DNA of 64,000 nt from Larimichthys crocea. Taxonomy: Eukaryota > Chordata > Actinopteri > Sciaenidae. Shown here piece by piece: positions 11,035 to 21,871 of this stretch. The notes beneath the pieces are model-generated. The model was given only the letters and a program-made list of their open reading frames with translations. It had not been told where the DNA came from and did not search any database. The position numbers and the translations under genes are program-made. Positions within the stretch are counted from its first letter, which is position 1. Each line of letters opens with the position of its first letter. The stretch is taken from NCBI RefSeq assembly GCF_000972845.2, contig NW_020852928.1, forward strand, positions 186,001-250,000. Direction: 5' to 3'.

Positions 11035-13128
11035 ATGTATTTTCCCTGCCCCCTTGTCCACAGCTACAGCTGTTAGCAGCAGAGAGAGTGAATGGAATAG
11101 TGTGTAAAGTGTGTGTTAAGGCAACACATGATGAGCTGTCTGAGCTGAAGTGACAAGTCGGTGCTGAGTGCTCAGTCCACTGCCAGTGACACTAGTACAA
11201 GACAGCAGAACACTGTATTATTGCCACTGATACAAACCACTGTGTTGTTTAAACTCCAAGAAAACAGAATAAATTGAAATCTGTCATGACAGGAGCCAGT
11301 GGATTTCAGTGATTTATCGATGTGAAACTCTTTTAGGCAGAAGCTGGTAGACAGGCAGACAGACAGGTTCCAGTCTACGTAATGTTCAGATTCGGGTAGC
11401 AGAAGCTTGAAAGCAACACTGCAACTAGGATAAACTGGCAGAGTACTGTAGTGTACTACTGGGCTGATGAGTGGGCGGGGAAGGTCGGGCAACAACAGGA
11501 CTGATGAGAGAACATGTGAGGAGGTGGGTGGAGAAGGTCAGGTCAGGTCAGAATGGAAAGCAGTTATTAGAGGGCAGAAAATGTATGGGAATGGAGGAAG
11601 AGAGAGGTGACACAAAACTATTGAAAATTCTGATTTGATTTTTTGAAACCAGTAAGTTCTAAATGAACTTTCATGCTCATTGGAAATGCATTTTGCTTTT
11701 ACTGCAGCTTAAGTTAAAATAATTGACCGAAAGTGAATTTGAATAGAGAGCAGGAGCAGATCGACAGAAAGATAGAGCATACCAGCAGTGCTTTTGGGGA
11801 AGTGGGTTGGAGCCAAAGGGAGGTGAAGGACAGCGTGGTGGGAAAGCATCAGACCGTCTGTGGCTGTCTAACAGACCGAGTTGATTATACTGGCAAGACC
11901 ATTAGCTAATGAAGCATGTGTCTGTCTGGAGACTTGTTTTTCTCTGAGAAATCACCAACCACACACCAACATACTACTGCAACAGCAGCAACACTAACCA
12001 TCCACATTCATGTGCAGCCATGAGGGAACACATTTGGATCTCTGACAGATGGAGTGATCCTGCATAAAATCAAAGAATTTCTCTCTGCCTTCTGCCTTCA
12101 TGTCCAGTTAAAGCTGTTTTTATAATCCACTGCATTAGTGTGAATTGCTGCCTGAATACTAATGATTGTACTACCTGAGGAGTCCTTGCACTCAAATGGA
12201 TGAATTACAGTTGTAGGTAATGTGTTTAATGATTTCTCCAATTGTTTTTCTTAAAGCCTGACTGTGTTTAAATAAATGTTCTTACTTGTTTTCTTTCCAA
12301 GAGTTAGATAAGAAGATCAATATTAGTCTTGTGTTATTTGCGTTAAGTACAGAGCTGGAATCATGGTGTTAATATCCTAGCTTAGCATTAGTACACATCT
12401 GTACACAAGAAGAAAAAACATTGTTCCATCATTCTGGCTGGGCTTTTGCCGGTGCAGCTGTTCACCGCTTGTGATTCCACCATAAGCGGCTTATGACTAG
12501 TCTATTTTAGTAGCACAGATCAGATCATACTGGCTGGAAGTCACAGAAAACTGAGAGTCAATCTGCTCAATTTTCAAAATAAAACACAGCTTAGGTTGAG
12601 GTGAGGTTGCCAGGTTTGGTATCAACATGCCTCTACAAAGACCAATTTAATTTGGGTAAGCAGTGAAATATAAAGAAAGAAGAGCAGAGGGCAAAGAACA
12701 GAGCCCTGAGGTACTCCGCATGTCACACCAGAAAATATTTGTGGAATAATTTATGTGGATTTATTGTAGAAAACACTGTGTTCTTTCAGATAGCATTTTA
12801 AGCTAGGCCAGAGATGCCATACATTATATTCCAGATGAGGAAGTCTCTCTCCTGAGCATTTTGCAGACTTGAGAAGATGATTCATCACTGCTCTAAGTGC
12901 AGAGTGACAGGCCCTGAAAGCAGACTGAAAAGGTTCAAAATGATTACTGTTGACTATGAGACAAAATCCGCTGAGACACAACTCTTTTTTTGATTTTGAG
13001 GTTTGGTGCAATTACTTATAAGGCTCAGAAAATATGGACTAGCAGTATGTTTTTCCTCTGTCTTATTATGTCGGGCTGTATGCAATAAATTCCAGTGAGT
13101 GTTAGTTACACTATACACTGACTGGCCT
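10705..13128. other. intergenic; (GT)n microsatellite, no gene seen
   Basis: Contains a (GT)n run at about 10993-11033. The 107-codon minus frame at 11172-11495 has no recognisable similarity. Nothing else is supportable. Confidence 0.5.
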
Positions 13129-13220
13129 GCATTATATTGAGAGGTGTTTCTAATATTTTGGCCACACTATTTACATACATGAGAGGGCCAAAATATTAGA
13201 AACACTTTTCAATAGAATGC
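13129..13220. repeat. long hairpin, 35-bp arms with 22-nt loop
   Basis: Arms 13129-13163 and 13186-13220 are reverse complements with about four mismatches, sharing the core GTGTTTCTAATATTTTGGCC. The flanks (ACTATACACTGACTGGCC on the left, a degenerate counterpart near 13390-13420) suggest it is part of a MITE. Confidence 0.85.
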
Positions 13221-16200
13221 AGTAAAGTTTAACACTACTGCAAACTACACCTTCAGTAGTAAACATAATAGTTTATTGAATACCTCAGAAAATATCAACA
13301 AAAACTGAAAAAATACAAACTTTGGAAAAGTAGAAGTTATGAAAGTTGTTGTATTGGATCACAATGGATTGTACAAGTGTACCTAATGAACTGGCCGGTT
13401 GGTGTGTACTGTATGTACTCTATAGTGATCTGAGACACAGGGGCTGTAACTACACCGGTTCAATGCAAGGGTGGCCACGAATCATACTGATGTCTTTTGA
13501 CGTTTTATTTCTCTCCCTCTCTGACCATCAAACACCGTGAAAATTACAAAGAAATATGAATACAAACTGTTTCAGGTTAATGTGCTAGTGTCCGTTGCTC
13601 AAACATGTTAACATAACAGGAAGTAATCTTAGACGAAATCACAGGAACATTCACATCATTCAATATTAAACAAATAAAGCTTTATATTACACACAAAATA
13701 GCGTGAAATATCATTACGGTGTGCGCCTCCTGGACCGCATGCAGAATAAAGAAATAAATAAATATTCAGAAGATGTACCATTTTACATGTGAATAGAACA
13801 CTTCAAATAAAAACACCAGACTAATAGAATGCAATGCAACTCAACCACCGGCAGTTCAGTCAGACATTTAAATGTGTTACTCTAGTGGCTCATGTGACTA
13901 CATGGAACCTCAAGCAGAGTCGAGGAGCAGGCAACAGAGATCTAATGTGCAGATCTTTTTCATTTTCAAACTAAATGACCTCACCTGTCAGACTTCACAC
14001 AGCCCCCTCTGAAGACACACACACTGTTCATATATGCAGTAGACATATGTAAACTGACTTTGATATGTAAAATCTCCTAATATACCTGTCTTCTCATTGC
14101 ATGACACTAAGTTGATCAAAAGCTGCTAAGACTGTATTAGTCCAATGGCTAATTCCTTTTAAATAGACCCCTGATGCCTTAGATTAGTCAACATGGAATG
14201 GAAAGTGTGTGTGTGGAGTGATGTGTCAAAGGAGCACATGGAGTTCACTTATGAAACCTGAGTACAATTAGATCGTCTGCTGTGGTAATTTGGTTAGCTG
14301 GAGGGAACACGCTCCCTTTAGTCTAGAAAAAATGTCTCAGCTGTGTAACCTTAGGCCGTTAGACTGTATTCAAACTGTCAGCTAAAGGTTTGATATTCTC
14401 AAAATGATCCTTCTCTATGAATATTCACAGACCAAGTCCAGTTTTAAAAAGCCAGCTGCACTGCTCCTGTGCTGCTGTTCCTATATCCATCCCTATTTAA
14501 GCTGTTAAGACATGATTGATTGTGTAATTCAGATTTGATTCATGAGGATGAGTTGCTCCAGTCTAGCATTCTGAAGTATTCTGATCCTTTGCTTCAGTAA
14601 AAGGCACAATACACTGTGTGTTCTACTGTAAAACCTAACATTCATTATGCTGTCTAAGTAAAAGTTGTGTGTTTTACTATTTAAAAATAAAATGTACTTT
14701 AAAGGACACATTTTGCATCAGAAGCATTTTAGTGTTGTGGCTGGTGAAGTGGGTGATTTTTACTGCTTCATACACTGTTTAGTTTAATCTACAACAACTA
14801 CAAGACGAGTAGTAAGTATAGCTACCTTTAATCCTTCAGATATTCCTGACTTTAAATTTAAACTTACTTAATCAAGATGTTATTTATTAACATGAAACAG
14901 AGTCTGTAGTTATTCTCCTCTTCCAGGTCACAGGTCATTCACTTGAACTCTGTGGTATTCACTCGTTTCTTGCTGCCGGCTGTCTGTCCTGTCAGTCTCC
15001 TCACAGAGAATATGTCACTTCTCTGTCAGGGTGCTCACACCCTTATACTTCTTACTGTTTGGTGACCTGTACATATAGCTCTACCCAACTTCAGTCTGAA
15101 CAGAGGTCTGAATGTCACTGATAATTCTATGTACCTGTATCAATGATGTAATAATATTTTGTATTTTTCTGTACTATTACGATAATGAAGGAATAATCTT
15201 TATCTTGAGCTGAGTAAAATGTAAATATTATATATATGTAAATACTGTATTTATTATATATAACCTAGGATATTATGAACTAAAGCCAGCATCCTGATTG
15301 ATGCTCTAACATTCTCTTACACACAACTATCCTGTTCTAACATTTACAGTCAAAACAGCAAAGCTGAGCTCACATCAGGTGTCACGTTTGGTCGTTTTTA
15401 TTATTATTATTATTTTTTGTTTTTGTTAGACTTTTAAATATTTGTCAAGGTTACATCAGATTTAGTCTCTTTTACACCTCTCATTTGTTCCATTTCATGC
15501 TGTTCTTGTAATGACATTTCTTTTTTTTACCTTGTTCAGCTGTTTCAGCATCTTCAGATCAATCAGACAGCAGCAGTGCCCCGTTAGATGACTTCATTTG
15601 TTAACCTGTTAGTGCATTACCTGACCTGAAGCTTTCTCGGGCAGTATAAAAGAAGCTGCAGGGTTACATCAAGCCTTGGTACTTACTGATCTCCAGATGA
15701 TGAAACAGGATGTAAGCCCGGCTCTGTCCTGTTAACTATCCTCCATGAGCAGATAAAGGTACAAGTGCTCCCTCTGCTGTATAGAGAGCAGAGCCTCCTT
15801 CTCATTTAGCTTTAATGGCTGTGGTTTGTGCCTCCTCTGGTGGCCAACACTTTGTGGTTTCATAGATTTAGCAGATGTATTTCTGTGGGTCCACACTTTT
15901 GATAGTTTTCATGCAAACAACAACATGTATTATCTTTGTAAAAACAGTGTCTAAACCAGAACCCAGAGAAAAGGCATGGGGAGAAAGATGAGGGTGCAAG
16001 GTGAGGAAGGACAGTGAAAAAGTGATGAGGAGCCTTTCAAGCATGTAGAAATGCTCTGAAATGTACCTGTCTTTAAATCTGGATGCATCAGTATTTTCTA
16101 CATTAACAATCAGTCAATTATGTCTTCAGCTCTACAGAGCTTTGCAGCCTTGAAGTTACAGATTTGAGATAAGGCATGATCAGATATCATTATGATTATC

Positions 16201-16601
16201 CAGACATCTATCGTATCTTATCCAGATAAAGACTGCATTTTAATACATGATGGAGATGGAATCAGTATGTCAGAGAATGTGCTTTAGCTTAGTTTTAGCA
16301 GTTGAATACCTTGCTTTTTGCACTCACCGCACCACCACCTTGCTTCACCCTCCTTTCCAAGTGTGTAGGAGAACCTACAGTGGTCACAGAACAGAGCCAG
16401 GATTAAGTTGGTCTATTCTGAGCAACTATAGAAATAACAACATCTGTTGATATAAAAGGCTTTTTTAAGGTAATAATAATTTTAAAAAAAAGGTTCTTGT
16501 TGTCTTATTGTACACTAATGAAAACATAGTTCTGACGATAATATTCCTTTTCTACCTTATATAAATAGAGCCCCCTAAATCTGACAGACTGGAACTTTAA
16601 T
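13221..16601. other. intergenic, no gene seen
   Basis: AT-rich sequence. Frames at 13346-13540, 14529-14711 and 16247-16450 are short, without family similarity or plausible splicing. Confidence 0.5.
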
Positions 16602-17015
16602 GTCTGTGTAAAGTCAGAATAAATATGTGTTCTGAGTTTGTCAGACCAAAGATGAAAGTGTTATTAACCACCCAGACAAATTTGAATGGTTAAAAATATC
16701 GTCAACTTTGTGAAATTTGGTGTCAAAATCAGGTAAAAAGGGTTTCTCAGCTCCAGGACTGTGGGGGCGTGTCCTCTGAATGTGCTGAAGCCACACCCAC
16801 TCTTGGCCATTTTGAAGCAACTGAAACATGTCAGATGAGTCAGAAAATGACATGACTAACTTTGAAACACTGAGCGAGATGAATTCATCTCTATCTCTCT
16901 GCTCAGGGTGAACCTCTAATATATTGTTCAAAGTCTTTTCACATGTTTCCAGCAACTATTTTAAAACATATATAATGTATTTTGAAAGAAATCTCGGAAT
17001 TGCCTTTACACAGAC
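16602..17015. mobile_element. candidate MITE with GTCTGTGTAAAG inverted ends
   Basis: Begins GTCTGTGTAAAG and ends CTTTACACAGAC, a perfect 12-bp inverted repeat. TTTAA lies beside each end (16596-16600, 17016-17020). A 104-codon minus frame inside (16641-16955) has no recognised domain and is probably incidental. Confidence 0.55.
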
Positions 17016-17020
17016 TTTAA

Positions 17021-17548
17021 GGGTTCATATCTTTACAATGAAACTGTGTTAGTCTGTTAAACTGTCCTCTTACAGAAAGATGCTGGTGGTATTTTGGAGC
17101 CACTGAGTGGCCACTACTGGTATTACATCTAAAGGTATTCTGCTATGGCTGTAGCATTCAGTCATGGTGGTGGTGCTTTTTCAAATGGAACTCTGTTGTG
17201 ATCTGTATTACACACATGTCCTCATAATAACAGCTGGATGCATAGAGTTGGTCCTCACTGCTCAAGTCCGCCTCCTCTCCTACCTCCACAGATACACAAG
17301 CGCAACTCCTCGCAAACACAACACTGTTATGCAGCCCAACCGTTCATTTACTGGCTTTTCTTCTGACACATTGCGACATTTTCCAGTCACAACCCACAGC
17401 AGGGGGAAGTGTGTGTTTGTGTCACGACTCCCTGCTTTGTATCTGAGCTTCAGCTTCTCTGTCTCTGCAGCTGATAATCTTCTGATGAGCTTTGAATAGA
17501 TTTAGAGAGTATTAGAGAGGAGGGCGTGAAGGCAGCCTGCACCTGAGG

Positions 17549-17594
<46 letters not shown>

Positions 17595-18772
17595 AGAAAA
17601 AAGGGGAGGATGGAGGATTTACATGGGAAGGAGGTGAAACCAGAGTCAGAGACTGCAAAAGATGGAAACACAGATGTACACTGTTCAGTCTTGTATGGTT
17701 GGCCATTTAAATATATGTTTTCTATAATATTGTTTTATTTATTTGAATGCATTCCTCCCTGATTCTGCTTGCAGTATCATACTTAGGTCTTATCATTATA
17801 TTCTGATTAATCACACTAAATGTAGTTAGTGTGCAGCCCGTATCTCCTGGGTTTCCTTAACATCAGTCTTAGGCTCTGGTCACTCTCTTTGCCCTGTACT
17901 TGCTTCCTCTTGGATCACATAATTCATAAATACAACATTTCCTTCCAGATCTATTTTCCTCTACTTTATATTCCCCTCATACTAATACCCTTCACGGTAT
18001 TAGTGCTTTTCATTGCATCACCAAGTTTTCTAGCCATGCTAGCCTGACTTCCAATGTGGTGTGGAATTGATTTAAATATCTAACAGTTTGTCTTTAAGGC
18101 ACTAAAAGGGCTAGAAGGCTTCTCCCTTATACATCTCACACTGTTTAAACCCTCAAATCTATACAATCTCAGTCTCCTAAAGCTGTTAGCTGTTCTACAG
18201 TTTAAAATCACTGTGTCAGAGCACCTGCACATGCTGTATAAGAAGCGTCCTCACGAGAAACAAACCTTCCAGTCTTGCACAGTGTGTCCTATATTGTGTT
18301 GCTTGCTGCTACACAGTTGTCACCATAGTCATTTTAGTGGCATAGCTTTAGGTATTTAGCTTTAGGTATGGTCCACCACTTTGGTAGAACTGGAACGCAC
18401 GTTTATGCCACCCATCCCCCAAAGTTAACTTGTAATAACTCTGATATTCATTTGATTTTTCATTTGTGTCATCACCAAAATTGTTTGTGCAGTCGTTTGA
18501 TTTCTGACCAGACACCTACAAAACCAACAACATTCCCATCATCCTGAGCTTCAGTCTAGTTACAGTGCAAATTAACAAATGTTTGTTACGGGTCCTGAAT
18601 GTGGGACCTCTGGACAAAACAATTGTCTGTGGAAACAGACAGAATGAAAGAGCAATGAAGACACGGAGTTGTGCGAAGTCCACATCTGAGACCACCCCAT
18701 TGGCAGCAGTTCCAGCCTCAAAGCTTCCACTAATGTTCCCTTCTTCTCCACAATATATATGAAAAATAAAAT
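17021..18772. other. intergenic; (GA)n tract, no gene seen
   Basis: (GA)n at about 17551-17592. No exon recognised. Confidence 0.5.
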
Positions 18773-18780
18773 GTCTGTAT

Positions 18781-18977
18781 TAGGGATGTAACGATACATC
18801 GTGACACGATTAAAATCGGTACAAATGCGTGACGACTCGCATCGGTTGACAGAAAAAATGAATCGCGATTCTTGGCGAATGCGAGAGAAATAGGATATGT
18901 TGTTTTTCGTCTTTTTTTAAATTAGAAATAGGTTACGTTGTGGCCGCAACTTCCGCTGCCGCGTCTGCCTTTCTGTG

Positions 18978-19020
<43 letters not shown>

Positions 19021-19636
19021 CACACATGCGCAGTAGTGGTAATCGGCGTCAGGCCTGACTGTACCGTAAATGATACCATAACACAGACCCTCCAGGAATT
19101 CAACTTCAACGCAACTTCAGTGAATCCCCGTGAATTCAGGGCGGTGTTGCAATTTTAACCAATCACCGCAACTTCTCCGCAACTTCCGCGCAGTCTGCCC
19201 GGGGGATTAAACTCGGTCAGGGACGGCCGCACGGTGCGGGAGGATCCCCTCGTGGGTCCTCTCCCCGGCGCTGAGGTGGTGCGCCGCGACCGGCTCTGCG
19301 TTTACAGCGCCCGGACCACGCCGTTTCCCGGGGCCGTGGACTCTCATTAAAGGGTTAATGAGCTATCATCTTAATTGTTTTTATTTTCAGTTAGCTCATA
19401 CTTGAAGCTGAAAGGTAATGGTCAGATCAGCTGCTGGCAGCCCTAATAAGAACACAAACTGTTTGAGAGTTTCTGTAAAGAGAGATTTTTTTCCTACAAA
19501 TAAAAAGATAATTTTATTTGGTCATATTTTGTCTGTAGCTCATTTTGATTTTAAAAAAATCGTGAAAAAATCGTATCGTGAACAAAAAATCGTGACTCGA
19601 ATCGAGTCGTGAGTTGAGTGTATCGTTACATCCCTA
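18781..19636. mobile_element. complete hAT-type MITE (856 bp)
   Basis: Both ends are TAGGGATGTAACGATACA in inverted orientation (18-bp perfect TIR), and the 8-bp GTCTGTAT occurs at 18773-18780 and 19637-19644. TIR sequence plus 8-bp duplication indicate the hAT superfamily. There is no transposase frame. The interior carries a (CA)n run (about 18980-19017) and a GC-rich block that resembles 28S rRNA. Confidence 0.93.
19187..19343 (+). other. 28S rRNA D2-like fragment inside the hAT MITE
   Basis: A sharply GC-rich island in AT-rich surroundings. Recognisable pieces, in rRNA order, are GCGCAGTCTGCCCGGGGGAT, GGATCCCCTCGTGGG, GTGGTGCGCCGCGACCGGCT, TTTACAGCGCCC and TTTCCCGGGGCCGTGGA. These recall the D2 expansion segment of fish 28S rRNA with internal deletions. 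It is too short and rearranged to be a functional rRNA. Identification is from memory. Confidence 0.7.
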
Positions 19637-19644
19637 GTCTGTAT

Positions 19645-20305
19645 AACAGATATTACCAGGGATTCACCTTCAATCTGTAAAAATTAACAGAAAGATTCAT
19701 TTCCTGTGGTGACACATTCTTGGGTTCACTACATGTTGGCATGCTAATATGGTAGAGTAAGATAGTCAACATGATAAACATTATCCCACCTCACGTGTGC
19801 CCTTACTGTGCCAGGTGCACAGGAGTTCCCAACCAAGATCCTACACAGGTAGTTGGTGATGATTCTATCCAGAGCCACACATCAGACGGTATCATCACCT
19901 AATCTGTGTCCATTTTTTTGTTAGGATAAGAGTTCTGGACTTAAGCCAATGGTATTGCATTTGCCTTCAAGTCCAGCAGGTTTGTTCACCTGAGAACCTT
20001 TGTCTCCTTCACACTGGGTGAGGAGGGGAGGGGCCTGGGCTCAGGAGCTCAGCTGTTATGATAGTAGCACAACCGTTTGGGAGGGAATCTACATCTGCCA
20101 TGGGCTGCAGGCCAAGTCTGCTCATCTCACAGCTCAGTGTCTAGCTCTTGGTTGTATAGTGTCATTTGCACAGTTCAGGACAGAATGGGTTCTGCATGCC
20201 TGCCCTGTTGTCATTTACTGAGCTCATAAGAGAACCATGTGAAGGGTGTGCTGCCATTTTAGCATGGATACATGTTGCCATCAATCAATAACCTCTGTGG
20301 CTGTG
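19645..20305. other. intergenic, no gene seen
   Basis: Nothing supportable beyond short incidental open frames. Confidence 0.45.
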
Positions 20306-20762
20306 AAGTGAAGCCAACGTTAAAGTGTCAAAAACTGCAGTTCCTCAAACGTCCACTTGAGGCTGGCTCCAGAAGTGAGTCAGTCTCCATAAATCCCCAT
20401 GTTTCACAGCAGAAATAAACATGTTTACAGCCTGGTACAAAAAACTATTTTGGTCTCTATAGCTAATTTCCCCGTTCATGACAACTGTACTGAGGGTGAA
20501 TTTATATACAACTCACCTGTTCAAATGATATTAAGACTTAAAGTTATGCAGGATTAAGAGTGTGGACGCTTTGATTGACAGGTAGGTGCTGTTACAGATG
20601 GCTTGTTTGAGCATCCAGGGGTCATTCAGCCCGCCTCAGGTTCATCGATGAGCCATGTCTTTTTTTATTAGCAAAGATTAGCCAGATTAGCTTCAAACTG
20701 GCTCTTCAGAAACCTGTTGGGGATGTCACAGAGACTACGTCCAGGTTTCATGCAGTCTATAG
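20306..20762 (+). repeat. interspersed repeat of unknown class, copy 1
   Basis: Starts AAGTGAAGCC, includes GCAGAAATAAACATGTTTACA, and ends near GACTACGTCCAGG and GCAGTCTATAG. A related inverted copy lies at 60435-60648, so it is a dispersed family. I recall similar strings as common in teleost genomes but cannot name the class. Confidence 0.65.
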
Positions 20763-21282
20763 TTTGCACCTGATTGTCTGTTGAGTGCATAGATCTGTCT
20801 GAAATATTGCCCATACAACCATCCTGAGACTGTCATGGCCAATCCCAGCATGCAAATGGCTGACATGGGAGCGTCGTCAGGTGATTGAGTTAAGTTCACC
20901 CTTAGCTCTTTAGATTCAAAAAGTTCACCCATATCCTCCCTCTGTCTCTCTCTTCATACGACAACACCTCTGCAGCACACATCCATGCACTGCACTATAT
21001 TCTTGACATTGTATTAACCTCTGGTTAAATGAAGTACTCTTGAAGCACATCTCCTGCAGTGGAGTCCTCCTCATCACATTGCTGAGCCACTTGACAGAGC
21101 TTTGATTGATTTTCTCACAAATGTTAAATGAAGATTTCTTGAAAACAAATAGAATAGAATATTTGATTTATTATTAATGCTTTATATCTACAAAGAAAAC
21201 ATTTGAAAATATGTTCACGTTCTAATACAGCAAAAGCTTTGACATACTTCTGTCTGAACAATGAGGCTAAGAGAGAAAAGAA

Positions 21283-21288
21283 AAGAGA

Positions 21289-21320
<32 letters not shown>

Positions 21321-21522
21321 ACGCAAGCGCAGTGGCAGCAGGGAGGGTGGAGAGAGAGAGAGAGAGAGAGAGAGGTTTATATATAGAGAAAGGAGAGAGG
21401 GAAGAAGGGAGAGCTGGATAATGGGATTGACGGAGCGAGAGCGAGGAGGAGAGAGAAACAGACAGACATAGTGAGAGACTGTTGGGGTACACCTGACCTT
21501 AAGGAAGGAGGGTAGCTCGTTT

Positions 21523-21584
<62 letters not shown>
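21283..21584. repeat. (GA)n and (AC)n microsatellites upstream of rap1gds1
   Basis: Two (GA)n blocks (about 21283-21320 and 21351-21373) and about 60 bp of (AC)n at 21525-21584. The last ends 65 bp before the rap1gds1 start codon, so it is probably in or next to the promoter or 5' UTR. Confidence 0.95.
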
Positions 21585-21586
<2 letters not shown>

Positions 21587-21648
21587 ATAACAGCGCTTAC
21601 AGTCAGGCAGAGGCAGTGAGGCAGCAGAGAGCCTGCAGACCAGCAGCC

Positions 21649-21661
21649 ATGACAGACACCG
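21649..21661 (+). CDS. rap1gds1: rap1gds1 exon 1 (start)
   Basis: Codes MTDT plus the first base of an Asp codon, donor ACCG|gtgagt. The start follows a cagcagcc leader with G at -3. It is chosen because it completes [12 protein letters not shown] across the first intron, as in the family's N-terminus. Confidence 0.8.
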
Positions 21662-21685
21662 GTGAGTAGCTACATATCTAACATC

Positions 21686-21724
<39 letters not shown>

Positions 21725-21826
21725 AAACATGTGTATGTGTGTGTGCACGCGCATGGAGTGATGACGTCTAATAGCAGCTGTGGTTATGTGATTTTAGCCA
21801 TCACACATCAGGGAATATATATATAT

Positions 21827-21871
<45 letters not shown>

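Noticed and set aside
19187..19343. Functional ribosomal RNA gene
   Set aside because: Only a short, internally deleted segment, enclosed in transposon ends.
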